A DNA stretch of 64,000 nucleotides from NCBI GenBank assembly GCA_003164925.1, contig PLRV01000045.1, positions 82,466 through 146,465 on the forward strand, given 5' to 3'. This stretch comes from Caulobacteraceae bacterium. Lineage in GTDB: Bacteria > Pseudomonadota > Alphaproteobacteria > Caulobacterales > Caulobacteraceae. The position numbers were made by a program, and so were the translations under genes. Shown here in pieces: positions 35,495 through 46,692 of the stretch (within the stretch, counting starts at the first letter, position 1; each line of letters opens with the position of its first letter). Under the pieces are notes generated by a model. It saw nothing but the letters and a program-made list of their open reading frames with translations, did no database searches and was not told the origin of the DNA.

Positions 35495-35784
35495 CTCTCA
35501 ACGCCTCGCAACGCTTCCACGTCGGCCCGAAAATCCGACACAAGCTGCTCCAGCGACAGGAACCGATAAGGCTCTTCCCTACCCAAATAATGGCGGTGAT
35601 CGCCCTTGCCCGCCTCGTTGTCGTAGCCGACGAGCCTTTCGCCTTCGCGTCCATAGAACAGCGAGTATTTCAAATCGTGCCGCGAGCCCTCCACCGGCCG
35701 GGGAACGAGCCAAAGCTTCAACTCCATGATCGCGCCGTCGTCGAAGATGCGCTTGCTATGAAAGAGCAACCGGGCGCGAGCCAT
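35491..35784 (-). CDS. tumE: TumE-family toxin (DUF6516)
   Basis: This 97-residue protein matches the TumE/DUF6516 pattern: ARLLFHSKRIFDDGAIMELKLWLVPRPVEGSRHDLKYSLFYG, then GERLVGYDNEAGKGDHRHYLGREEPYRFLSLEQLVSDFRADV. The GKGDHRHY segment is the family hallmark and the likely active site. TumE proteins are growth-inhibiting toxins of type II pairs; the target is not settled to my knowledge. The gene precedes its antitoxin. Confidence 0.8.
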   Translation of the reverse strand: MARARLLFHSKRIFDDGAIMELKLWLVPRPVEGSRHDLKYSLFYGREGERLVGYDNEAGKGDHRHYLGREEPYRFLSLEQLVSDFRADVEALRGVER

Positions 35785-35809
35785 GTCTAAGTATGGCGCG
35801 CCCGATCTA

Positions 35810-35841
35810 TGACATCAAGTGACATATGTCAATTTATGACA
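35810..35841. promoter_or_regulatory. TGACA-repeat operator upstream of tumE
   Basis: The perfect palindrome TGACATATGTCA (35820-35831) is flanked by TGACAT at 35810, ten bases (one helical turn) away, and TGACA at 35837. The cluster lies 26 bp upstream of the toxin start. Autoregulation by the HTH antitoxin is the likely use. Confidence 0.55.
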
Positions 35842-35876
35842 GGGGGTTCGAAACGGACGAGCTAGTGGCGGCAAGA

Positions 35877-35908
35877 ACCGGCAGGCCATGCGGACAAGGC
35901 CTGCCGGT
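35877..35908 (-). terminator. Terminator hairpin after the outer-membrane barrel gene
   Basis: ACCGGCAGGCC (35877-35887) and GGCCTGCCGGT (35898-35908) form an 11-bp stem with a ten-base loop, located 22 bp beyond the stop at 35931. On the minus strand TCTTG follows, on the plus strand CTTTG, so termination would be moderate. Confidence 0.6.
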
Positions 35909-35930
35909 CTTTGCTAACGTTAGCGCTATC

Positions 35931-36479
35931 CTAGAACCTGCGCACGTAGCTGACGCCCCAGACGTCGGCGCCGCTGGGGATCGCCGAATTGCCCAGATAG
36001 TCGCGGCGAGTGTAGTCCGCGCGGATGGCGTCCACGCCGGTCAGCCAGTACTGGGCCCCGGCGCCGAAGTTGACGCTGTTGGTAACGCTGTCGGCGCTCA
36101 CGCCGTTGATGGTCTGATGCAGACTGGAGGCGCCGTAGCCGATGCGGGCCAGAAGCTCGATCTTGGGACTGATGGGGTAATAGCCCACCGCATAGCCCGC
36201 ACCCGTCACCGGCTCGGTGACGTTGTTTGAGCTGGCGGCGTTCGTGTACCGGCTGATCCCGCCGGCGATTTCGCCTTCCACGCCCCAGTTTTGGCCCAGG
36301 CGCGCGCCGATCCGGCCGGTCAACTCGTCGATCCCGCCGTTGTAGCCGGGGGTCAGATAGCTGTCGCCGAGGCTAAAGTAATAGCTCGGGTGCGTTAGGT
36401 CGGGCGCGGTCTGCGCTAAGGCCGGCGCGGCAAATGATAAAGCAGCCAACGATGCTGCAGCAGCAATTAACGTTTTCAC
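35931..36479 (-). CDS. Small outer-membrane beta-barrel protein
   Basis: This 182-residue protein has a clear signal peptide (MKTLIAAAASLAALSFAAPALA-QT) and an eight-strand-like barrel pattern with alternating aromatic residues (YYFSLGDSYLTPGYNGGIDELTGRIGARL, AVGYYPISPKIELLARIGYG, VNFGAGAQYWLTGVDAIRADYTRRDY). It ends in YVRRF, with the terminal Phe that the BAM machinery recognises. Similar to Opa/OmpX-like barrels. The ligand or role is unknown. Confidence 0.82.
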   Translation of the reverse strand: MKTLIAAAASLAALSFAAPALAQTAPDLTHPSYYFSLGDSYLTPGYNGGIDELTGRIGARLGQNWGVEGEIAGGISRYTNAASSNNVTEPVTGAGYAVGYYPISPKIELLARIGYGASSLHQTINGVSADSVTNSVNFGAGAQYWLTGVDAIRADYTRRDYLGNSAIPSGADVWGVSYVRRF

Positions 36480-36778
36480 GGTGAATACTCCAAATCTGTT
36501 TCCAGATGTGAGTAAGAACGCACGCTTTCATGAAAAGGTTCAATTAAATCCAATCCATGATGTATATCGCTAGCCGCTCTGCGGCATTTCAGCCACAGCT
36601 TGTGTCGAAGGATAGCTAGACTTGTGGCGAATGACGTTAATTTGGACTACATAGTGTTCGAATTACGGCGTTACTTTACGCATTATGTCCAGATAAGCCC
36701 AGCCTCCACGCGCCGAGCCGTCGTCCAACGGACGACTCGAACCCCGCTCGCGTGGGGATGTGCGGAACTAAATAGGGA
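36480..36778. other. AT-rich non-coding gap
   Basis: This stretch of about 300 bp lies upstream of the barrel gene and downstream of ppdK. It is AT-richer than its surroundings and probably holds the barrel gene's promoter. I see no gene, repeat or clear box. Confidence 0.4.
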
Positions 36779-39472
<2,694 letters not shown>

Positions 39473-39498
39473 GCCTTGTCCTTGCTTCGCCGCGGGCC

Positions 39499-41499
39499 TC
39501 AGCCCGCAATCAACGAAAAGTCAGCCACCAAGCCCATGGCGTCCCGCACCTGGGCGAGCAGCCTAAGTCTGTTTTGCCGCACCGCAGCATCTTCTGCGTT
39601 CACTAGCACTTTGTCGAAGAATGCGTCCACTGGCGCCCGCAAGAACGCCATCATGGACAAGGCGTCGGCGAAACGCTCGTCCTTCAAGGCGATTTCGATT
39701 TCAGGCTGGGCGTTTCTCAGCGTCGCGATCAACGCCAATTCCTCCTGCGGCGCCTCCGGCATGGCCGAAGCCGGTCCCGTGGGCAGCGCACCCTTCTTCT
39801 CCTCGGCCTTCAGAATATTGGCCGCCCGGCGATAGCCGGCCAAGAGGTTGGCCCCGTCCTCGGTCTTGAGGAACCCGTCCAGCGCCTCGATCCGGTCCAC
39901 GATCCGCACCAGATCATCGTCGCCCAGGGCGAACACCGCGTCGACGAGGTCGTGCCGCTTGCCCTGGTCGCGCAGGAGGACTTTGAGGCGGTCGGCGAAG
40001 AAGGCGAGGAGCGAAGCATCGGCCCAGCGGCCGAGGTGCAGTCGCACGCCCTTATCGAGCACAATGCGGATCACGCCCAAGGCGGCGCGACGTAGAGCAT
40101 AGGGATCTCTCGAGCCGGTCGGCTTTTCATCGATGGCGAAGAAGCCGACCAACGTATCCAGCTTATCCGCCAAGGCCACCGCCACGCTCACCGGCGCGGT
40201 CGGCACGGAGTCGCTCGGCCCCACGGGCTTGTAGTGGTCACGCACAGCAGCGGCGACGACGTCCGGTAAACCCTCCGCCCGGGCGTAATACCCGCCCATC
40301 AGGCCCTGTAACTCGGGGAACTCTCCGACCATGCCCGTGCCGAGGTCCGCCTTGGCCAGGCGCGCGGCCTGAGCCGCCAACTCCGGATCGGCGCCCACCA
40401 GCGGCGCGATCTCGCGGGCCAGGGTCTCGATCCGCTCCACCCGCTCGTACATCGTCCCAAGCTTGGCGTGGAAGGTGACGCCCTTCAGCTTCTCCAGCCG
40501 GCTTTCCAGCGAAACCTTGCGGTCCTCGTCCCAGAAGAAGCGCGCGTCGTTGAGGCGGGCCGACAGCACCCGCGCATTGCCCGCCGCGATGGCCGCGCCG
40601 CCGTCGATGGCCTCGATATTGGCCACGGTGACGAAGTGCGGGGCCAGCTTGCCGGTCTTGGGATCGCGCACGGCGAAATACTTCTGGTGCGTGCGCATGG
40701 AGGTGCGGATCACCTCGGCGGGCAGGTCCAGGAAAGCCGGGTCCATATCGCCCAGGATCGGGGTGGGCCATTCGGCCAGGCCCGCCACCTCGTCCAGCAG
40801 GCCCTCGTCCTCCACCAGCTCCAGGTTGCGCGCATGGCACAGGGTGCGCGCCTCATGCAGGATGCGGGCCCGGCGCTCCTCGGCCTCCAGCACCACGAAG
40901 CCGGCGGCCAGGCCATCGGCGTATTGATCGAAGGTCCGCGCGCGAAAGGGCTGGCGCGCGCCCATGAAGCGATGGCCTTCGCTCAGGTCGCCGGCCTTGA
41001 TGCCGTCGATGTCCAGCGCAACGACCTCGCCGTCGAACACGCACAGGATGCGCTGCAGCGGGCGCACCCAGCGCAAGCTGCCCGTGCCCCACTTCATCGA
41101 CTTGGGCCAGGGAAAGCCTCGCACGATCTGCTGGGTCATCTCGGCGATGATTTCGGGGGTCGGGCGGCCTTTCTTGGCGATGACCGCGAACAGCGCGCCG
41201 TCCCGTTCGACCAGCTGATCGCGGGTCAGGCCGGTGGAGCGCAGGAAGCCCTCGACGGCCTGGTCCGGCGCATTGGCGCGCGGTCCCTTGCGCTCCTCGT
41301 TGCGGTCCGACTGCGCCGGCGGCACGCCGTCGGCCACCAGCGTCAACCGGCGCGGCCCGGCGAAGGCCTTGACCCCTTCGGGAATAAAGCCGGCTTCGGC
41401 CAGCTTCTCCCGCGCCATACGCTCCAGATCACGCGCGGCCTGGGCCTGCATGCGCGCGGGAATTTCTTCGGAAAACAGTTCGAGCAGGAGTTGGGGCAT
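39499..41499 (-). CDS. glyS: Glycine-tRNA ligase beta subunit
   Basis: This 666-residue subunit forms the alpha2-beta2 bacterial GlyRS with GlyQ and binds tRNA. It begins [28 protein letters not shown] and contains [32 protein letters not shown], an HD-like domain ([21 protein letters not shown]), [17 protein letters not shown] and a C-terminal anticodon-binding domain. The length is normal for the family. It is separated from glyQ by a small exported-protein gene, an unusual insertion. Confidence 0.97.
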   Translation of the reverse strand: MPQLLLELFSEEIPARMQAQAARDLERMAREKLAEAGFIPEGVKAFAGPRRLTLVADGVPPAQSDRNEERKGPRANAPDQAVEGFLRSTGLTRDQLVERDGALFAVIAKKGRPTPEIIAEMTQQIVRGFPWPKSMKWGTGSLRWVRPLQRILCVFDGEVVALDIDGIKAGDLSEGHRFMGARQPFRARTFDQYADGLAAGFVVLEAEERRARILHEARTLCHARNLELVEDEGLLDEVAGLAEWPTPILGDMDPAFLDLPAEVIRTSMRTHQKYFAVRDPKTGKLAPHFVTVANIEAIDGGAAIAAGNARVLSARLNDARFFWDEDRKVSLESRLEKLKGVTFHAKLGTMYERVERIETLAREIAPLVGADPELAAQAARLAKADLGTGMVGEFPELQGLMGGYYARAEGLPDVVAAAVRDHYKPVGPSDSVPTAPVSVAVALADKLDTLVGFFAIDEKPTGSRDPYALRRAALGVIRIVLDKGVRLHLGRWADASLLAFFADRLKVLLRDQGKRHDLVDAVFALGDDDLVRIVDRIEALDGFLKTEDGANLLAGYRRAANILKAEEKKGALPTGPASAMPEAPQEELALIATLRNAQPEIEIALKDERFADALSMMAFLRAPVDAFFDKVLVNAEDAAVRQNRLRLLAQVRDAMGLVADFSLIAG

Positions 41500-41511
41500 G
41501 TCAGTAGGCGA

Positions 41512-42039
41512 TCACTTAAAGCCGGGCGGATAGGGATCGTCGGAGAGGATTTTTTTCATCTCCGCCTCGTCCTTCGGATGGCCCTTAATCAGGACCCGCG
41601 TGGTGAAATGGCCGTACTGTCGGCCTTTATATCGGATGGCCCAGTCGATGATCTGGCTTTCCATGAATGACACCGTCCGTCCGTATTTCAGGTCCGGCCG
41701 GAAGTCGGGATCTTGGTCGAGCTTGCCCGTCACTGTGTCGCCGTCAAGCTTGAGATGATTAACCCACATGTACTCGACCGACTTGACGGGCTTGGTGATC
41801 GGAAAGCCGACCTTGACCATAAAGCCGGGCTGATCTGGCGTCTGCTGCGAAAGCCAGCGCCAGAACGAAGGCAGGGTGCGCCGAGCCTCGGTCTTCGCTC
41901 GAGCCATTTGTGGCATGTCAGGGGAAGAAAAAATGAGGTCGTCGCCCCCGGAGACTGTCTCGTCGGGCCCCGCGAGCGCCCCGCCTGCCGCAAGCGCCAA
42001 GCATAGGGAAAGCAGCGGGAGACCCGCTCGCCCCCTCAC
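41512..42039 (-). CDS. Exported DUF2314-like protein between glyQ and glyS
   Basis: This 175-residue protein starts with a signal-like segment (about 6-23, [17 protein letters not shown]) and a mature DUF2314/YegJ-like domain. Typical features are [53 protein letters not shown] and [25 protein letters not shown] chose the GTG at 42039, which overlaps the glyQ stop as GTGA and implies coupled translation; the open frame reaches back to 42078 inside glyQ. The function of the family is unknown. Its place inside a synthetase operon is odd. Confidence 0.65.
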   Translation of the reverse strand: MRGRAGLPLLSLCLALAAGGALAGPDETVSGGDDLIFSSPDMPQMARAKTEARRTLPSFWRWLSQQTPDQPGFMVKVGFPITKPVKSVEYMWVNHLKLDGDTVTGKLDQDPDFRPDLKYGRTVSFMESQIIDWAIRYKGRQYGHFTTRVLIKGHPKDEAEMKKILSDDPYPPGFK

Positions 42040-42923
42040 GCCGCCGCCGTCTGCTGCTTCAGCCACGCCTCGGCGCACATCTTACACAGGTCGCGGATGC
42101 GGCCGATGTAGCTCTGGCGCTCGGCCACTGCGATAGCGCCGCGCGCGTCCATCAGGTTGAACAGGTGGCTGGCCTTGAGCACGCGGTCGTAAGCGGGCAG
42201 CACCAGGACTTGGCCTTGCGGCCCAGTCTGCCCCAGCAGGCTCCTAACCTCTGTCTCCATGTCCACGAATTGCCGCTGCAGCATGGCGACGTCGAAGCCG
42301 TGGAAGTTGGCCGCCGACTGCTGGCGCTCGTTCTCCAGGAACACCTCGCCGTAGGTCACGCCGGCCTTGTTGAACTTCAGGTCGTACACATTGTCGACGC
42401 CCTGCACGTACATGCACAGGCGCTCCAGGCCGTAGGTCAGCTCGCCCGCCACCGGGTCCACGTCCAGGCCGCCGACCTGCTGGAAATAGGTGTACTGCGA
42501 CACCTCCATCCCGTCGCACCACACCTCCCAGCCCAAGCCCCAGGCGCCCACGGTGGGGTTCTCCCAGTCGTCCTCGACGAAGCGGATGTCGTGCAGGGTG
42601 GGATCAAGGCCGATGGCCGCCAGCGAGCCCAGGTACAGGTCCTGCATGTCTGGCGGGTTGGGCTTCAGGATCACCTGGTACTGATAATAATGCTGCAGCC
42701 GGTTGGGGTTCTCGCCGTAGCGGCCGTCCGCGGGTCGGCGCGAGGGCTGCACATAGGCCGCGTTCCACGACTTGGGACCCAGGGCCCGAAGCACCGTGGC
42801 CGGATGCAGGGTGCCGGCGCCCACCTCCACGTCATAGGGCTGCAGGATCACGCAGCCCTTGTCGCTCCAATAGGCGTGCAGCGTCAGGATCAGGTCCTGG
42901 AAGGAGAGGGGTTCGGCGGACAT
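42036..42923 (-). CDS. glyQ: Glycine-tRNA ligase alpha subunit
   Basis: This 295-residue class II catalytic subunit activates glycine. It contains [87 protein letters not shown] motif 2 ([23 protein letters not shown]) and [22 protein letters not shown] (motif 3). The ATG at 42923 gives the normal start; the in-frame TTG at 42938 lies in a terminator T run. That terminator ends 13 bp upstream of the ATG, which bears on how this gene is expressed. Confidence 0.97.
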   Translation of the reverse strand: MSAEPLSFQDLILTLHAYWSDKGCVILQPYDVEVGAGTLHPATVLRALGPKSWNAAYVQPSRRPADGRYGENPNRLQHYYQYQVILKPNPPDMQDLYLGSLAAIGLDPTLHDIRFVEDDWENPTVGAWGLGWEVWCDGMEVSQYTYFQQVGGLDVDPVAGELTYGLERLCMYVQGVDNVYDLKFNKAGVTYGEVFLENERQQSAANFHGFDVAMLQRQFVDMETEVRSLLGQTGPQGQVLVLPAYDRVLKASHLFNLMDARGAIAVAERQSYIGRIRDLCKMCAEAWLKQQTAAA

Positions 42924-42936
42924 CGGCAAAGGGCCC

Positions 42937-42970
42937 AAAAAAAAGTCGGCGGACCATAGGGCCCGCCGAC
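42937..42970 (-). terminator. Intrinsic terminator directly upstream of glyQ
   Basis: On the minus strand GTCGGCGG pairs with CCGCCGAC across a ten-base loop and is followed by eight T residues (42944 to 42937). It should end transcription of the gene at 43038 and stands 13 bp before the glyQ ATG. Confidence 0.88.
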
Positions 42971-43037
42971 CTGAGCTTCAAGCGCTTGGCCGAACCGACG
43001 GCTCGTTCCAGGCGACGGACTCATTTCAGGCGATGAC

Positions 43038-43340
43038 TTAGTCGCCAGTCGCGGCGGTCCTGCGTCCGGTCTGCGACAGGGGCCGGCCGTACTTGGCGCG
43101 GTTTTCGTGCGTGTCGGGCACGGGCGCGTTTGACACCACGTTCGGGTCGCCAGCCTTCAACTTGGATGTATCGCCCAGGGTGCTGGAGGAAGTGAACCCT
43201 TCGGCGGGCGCAGCCGTGCCGTCCTGAACGGCGGCCGGCGGATTGACCGCCGTGTCGGCGGCGGGCGCGCTTTGGGCGAAAGCGGAGCCGGCGGTCAGGA
43301 CGGCGGCGGCTGTGATGGCGGTAATGATCGAGACGCGCAT
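43038..43340 (-). CDS. Small exported protein of unknown function
   Basis: This 100-residue protein has a signal peptide (MRVSIITAITAAAVLTAGSAFA-QS). Its short mature part is rich in Ala, Pro, Thr and Ser with no predicted fold (STLGDTSKLKAGDPNVVSNAPVPDTHENRAKYGRPLSQTGRR). I recall similar periplasmic proteins in Caulobacterales, uncharacterised. The strong terminator at 42937 follows it. Confidence 0.65.
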   Translation of the reverse strand: MRVSIITAITAAAVLTAGSAFAQSAPAADTAVNPPAAVQDGTAAPAEGFTSSSTLGDTSKLKAGDPNVVSNAPVPDTHENRAKYGRPLSQTGRRTAATGD

Positions 43341-43637
43341 GGAGATCTCCTTGGATACGGCCCCTCAGGGTCCCTGCACTAACTACCCTCCAGACCCCGT
43401 ATTGGTTTCACCGCTCACCGGGTCGTGATCGGCCGGCTGGTGAAGGGGCGCCGGACGTCAGGCCACAGGGCCGGAGTCGAGGCGCCCAGTAAGCGACCCG
43501 CGCGCCCCAAAACATGGATGCAAAGACGGCGCGCGCGGCCCGTTGGTAGGTTTTGATTAACGAAGACGCGGAGATTGTCGCCGCCCGCCGAATTTCTCGC
43601 TTATTTTTTGCTCGATTGATGCTCCAGTTGCTCATGG

Positions 43638-43657
43638 TTTGCACAGCTGCGTGCAAA
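43638..43657. promoter_or_regulatory. NtrC-like palindrome upstream of glnK
   Basis: TTTGCAC-N6-GTGCAAA has perfect 7-bp arms and resembles the NtrC enhancer core (TGCAC...GTGCA), one base shorter in spacing than the textbook site. It lies about 37 bp upstream of the sigma-54-like box and about 140 bp upstream of glnK. Confidence 0.55.
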
Positions 43658-43693
43658 AGAGCCTTTAGGCGCCGTCAATAATCACCGCGCGCG

Positions 43694-43709
43694 AGGCACC
43701 TCGATAGCG
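43694..43709 (+). promoter_or_regulatory. Sigma-54-like promoter of glnK-amtB
   Basis: AGGCACCTCGATAGCG keeps the GG and GC dinucleotides ten bases apart and the CAC after GG, as in -24/-12 promoters. The -12 element is TAGC rather than TTGC. Position and gene content fit nitrogen-regulated expression. Confidence 0.5.
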
Positions 43710-43755
43710 TCGCCCGACCGGATGAACGGGGGGACGCCCGTACGTCGCGGCATAA

Positions 43756-44136
<381 letters not shown>

Positions 44137-44156
44137 ATCTTAGGAACAAGGGGACT

Positions 44157-45623
44157 ATGACAATGAAGATATTTGGGACCTTCGGGTTGAAGCGGCTGGG
44201 GGCTATCGCCCTGGCCGCGGCGATCCTCGGGGCGCCGGTGATGATGGCGCACCCGGCTTTGGCGCAGGACGCATCCAGCGCAAGCTCGGTCGCGGCTTCC
44301 AGCGCGCCCGCCGCCGCCGCTCCGGCCGCTGCGCCCGCAGCCGCCTCCAACGACGCGGTCGTGACCTACCCCAAGGATGCTGTGAACTCCGGTGATGACG
44401 CTTGGATGCTCACCTCCTCGGTTCTGGTCCTGATGATGACCATTCCCGGCCTGGCCCTGTTCTACGCCGGCATGGTCCGCAAGAAGAACATCCTGGCCAC
44501 CTTGGCCCAGAGCTTCGGCGCCACGGCGCTGATCACGGTTCTGTGGATGGTGATCGGCTATTCGATCGCCTTCACCGGCCATGACCCCTACATCGGCGAC
44601 TTCAAGTACTTCCTGCTCGCGCCGCTGAACGGGGACATCAACATCGCCAACACGGACCTGGCGCCGACGATCCCTGAATCCGTGTACATGTTCTTCCAGA
44701 TGACCTTCGCCATCATCACACCGGCCCTGATCGCCGGCGCGCTGGCGGACCGGATGAAGTACTCGGCGTTCCTGCTGTTCATGGGCGCCTGGCTGCTGCT
44801 GGTCTACTGCCCGATCGCTCACTGGGTGTGGTCCGCCAAGGGCTTCCTCGGCACGGGCGGCTCGATTGGCGCGCTGGACTACGCGGGCGGCACGGTGGTG
44901 CACTTGAACGCCGGCACCGCCGGCTTGGTCGCCGCCCTGATGCTGGGCAAACGCAAGGGCCTCGGCACCGAGAACTTCGCCCCGCACAACCTGGCTTACA
45001 GCGTCATCGGCGCTTCGCTGCTGTGGGTCGGCTGGTTCGGCTTCAACGCCGGTTCGGCGGTTGAAGCTCACGACGGTCAGGCCGGCATGGCCGCCGCGGC
45101 GACGCAAATCGCCACGGCCGCGGCTGCTCTGGCCTGGATGTTCGTGGAATGGATCGTCTCCAAGAAGCCTTCGGTTCTGGGCATGATCTCGGGCGCTGTG
45201 GCCGGCCTTGTGGCCATCACCCCCGCGTCCGGCTTCGTGAACCCGACCGGCGCTCTGGCCATCGGCGTCGCCGCTGGCGTGGTGTGCTACCTCTCCGCGG
45301 TGCACCTGAAGAAGCTGATCGGCTACGACGACGCGCTCGATTGCTGGGGCGTGCACGGCATCGGCGGCGCCCTGGGCGCGATCCTGACGGGGGTGTTCGC
45401 CTCCAGCAAGATCAACTCCGCGGGCAAGGGCTGGCTGTATGACGGCAACTTCCACCAAGTGATCGCTCAGTTCGAGGATGTCGGCATCGTCTTCGTTTAC
45501 TGCCTGGTGATGACCTTCATCATCCTGGGCGTGCTGAAGCTGACCATCGGCATCCGGGTTTCGGAAGAAGTCGAACAGGAAGGCCTCGACATCAACCTGC
45601 ACGGCGAAGTGGTCCACGGCTAA
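44157..45623 (+). CDS. amtB: Ammonium transporter AmtB
   Basis: This 488-residue channel conducts ammonium/ammonia across the inner membrane. It has a cleavable signal peptide (ending HPALA-QD), an Ala/Ser-rich periplasmic spacer (about 37-65) and eleven membrane helices. Diagnostic residues are the Asp in GALDYAGGTVVHLNAG with the first pore His, and DCWGVHGIGGALG with the second. The cytosolic tail ends in DINLHGEVVHG. A second ATG two codons later is possible. The transcript ends at the hairpin at 45681. Confidence 0.96.
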   Translation: MTMKIFGTFGLKRLGAIALAAAILGAPVMMAHPALAQDASSASSVAASSAPAAAAPAAAPAAASNDAVVTYPKDAVNSGDDAWMLTSSVLVLMMTIPGLALFYAGMVRKKNILATLAQSFGATALITVLWMVIGYSIAFTGHDPYIGDFKYFLLAPLNGDINIANTDLAPTIPESVYMFFQMTFAIITPALIAGALADRMKYSAFLLFMGAWLLLVYCPIAHWVWSAKGFLGTGGSIGALDYAGGTVVHLNAGTAGLVAALMLGKRKGLGTENFAPHNLAYSVIGASLLWVGWFGFNAGSAVEAHDGQAGMAAAATQIATAAAALAWMFVEWIVSKKPSVLGMISGAVAGLVAITPASGFVNPTGALAIGVAAGVVCYLSAVHLKKLIGYDDALDCWGVHGIGGALGAILTGVFASSKINSAGKGWLYDGNFHQVIAQFEDVGIVFVYCLVMTFIILGVLKLTIGIRVSEEVEQEGLDINLHGEVVHG

Positions 45624-45680
45624 GGCTGCGGCCCGAGGGGTCCGCGGCGACGCGGACCTCATCGCGGTTCAGTTTGAAGG

Positions 45681-45716
45681 AACGGCGGGATCCCTCGGAT
45701 CCCGCCGTTTTCTTTT
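45681..45716 (+). terminator. Intrinsic terminator of glnK-amtB
   Basis: AACGGCGGGATCC (45681-45693) pairs perfectly with GGATCCCGCCGTT (45697-45709) around CTC and is followed by TTCTTTT. The stop codon is 58 bp upstream. Confidence 0.9.
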
Positions 45717-45794
45717 GCGCGCGCTGAAGGCCCTGGTGAGATTGAGCTTCGAGGTTAGGCCGGCTCCGAGCCGACAACCTGTCGATCCACCACC

Positions 45795-45816
45795 GCTACA
45801 TATTGGAATCTAAAGC
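45795..45816. repeat. Degenerate half of the dispersed palindromic element
   Basis: GCTACATATTGGAATCTAAAGC matches the left end of the elements at 16400 and 21466 with few mismatches, but the hairpin part is missing. It overlaps the ispE stop codon. Confidence 0.45.
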
Positions 45817-46685
45817 GGGGCGTCGCCCAGGCGGCAGGCTCGAACCCACCAGCCGGCGTGGTCGCGCGCCAGTCGATCGGCCAGGGCTTGAGCGGCGCCG
45901 TCGCTGGGACACAGGGCGAAACAGGTGGCGCCCGAGCCCGACATGCGGGCCAGGAGCGCCTCGGGCGCGTTGGCCAAGGCGTCCAGCGCTTCGGCGATGC
46001 GCGGCTCCAGCTTCAAGGCGGGGGCTTGCAGGTCGTTGCGCAGCCCGCCAAGCCAGGTCGCCGCGGCGCCCACGTCGGCAATAAAGTCCGGCGCTTGCGG
46101 CAGGTCGGCGCGACCCGGCGCGCCCATGGCGTCATAGGTCCGGTAGACCGCGCCGGTGGGGGACGGGACCCCGGGATTGACCAGGACAGCCGGCAGCGGC
46201 GGTAATGGGGGCGGGGGCGAAAGGCGCTCGCCCCGCCCCTGCGCCGTCACCGCCCGCCCCCACAGACACGCGGCGCCGTCCGCACCCAAGCCCTCGGCGA
46301 GGGCCTGCAAAGCCGCGTCGTCAATGTCTAGCCGCAGCAGGACACGCAGCAGACGCAAGACGGCGCCCGCATCGGCCGATCCGCCGCCCAGGCCGGCCGC
46401 CAGGGGCAGACGCTTGTCCAGCACCAGCCTCGCGCCTCCCCGACAACCGCAGGCCGCCAGCAAGGCCCGTGCAGCGCGCAGCACCAGGTTATCCTCGCCA
46501 GCGTCGAGGCTCGCGCCGAACGGTCCCTCCACCGAGAATGAAAGGGTGTCGGCCACGCACCCTCGCACCTCATCGCCGATATCGGCGAACACCATCAGGC
46601 TGGCGAGCGGATGGTAGCCGTCGGCCTGGATCGGCGCGACGTGCAGGTACAGATTGACCTTGGCCGGAGCCAGACACGCGATCAC
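45810..46685 (-). CDS. ispE: 4-diphosphocytidyl-2-C-methyl-D-erythritol kinase (IspE)
   Basis: This 291-residue GHMP kinase phosphorylates CDP-methylerythritol in the non-mevalonate isoprenoid pathway. It shows APAKVNLYLHV at the start, GYHPLASLMVF, the ATP-binding PLAAGLGGGSADAGA, a GAD motif and MSGSGATCFAL near the end. I chose the GTG at 46685, 7 bp after the upstream stop, giving a length near that of E. coli IspE; a TTG at 46721 would overlap the neighbour. It lies downstream of a TPR lipoprotein gene. Confidence 0.92.
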   Translation of the reverse strand: MIACLAPAKVNLYLHVAPIQADGYHPLASLMVFADIGDEVRGCVADTLSFSVEGPFGASLDAGEDNLVLRAARALLAACGCRGGARLVLDKRLPLAAGLGGGSADAGAVLRLLRVLLRLDIDDAALQALAEGLGADGAACLWGRAVTAQGRGERLSPPPPLPPLPAVLVNPGVPSPTGAVYRTYDAMGAPGRADLPQAPDFIADVGAAATWLGGLRNDLQAPALKLEPRIAEALDALANAPEALLARMSGSGATCFALCPSDGAAQALADRLARDHAGWWVRACRLGDAPL

Positions 46686-46692
46686 CCGACCA

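Noticed and set aside
43408..43656. 82-codon minus-strand frame upstream of glnK
   Set aside because: It overlaps the NtrC-like palindrome, has no ribosome site and no family resemblance.
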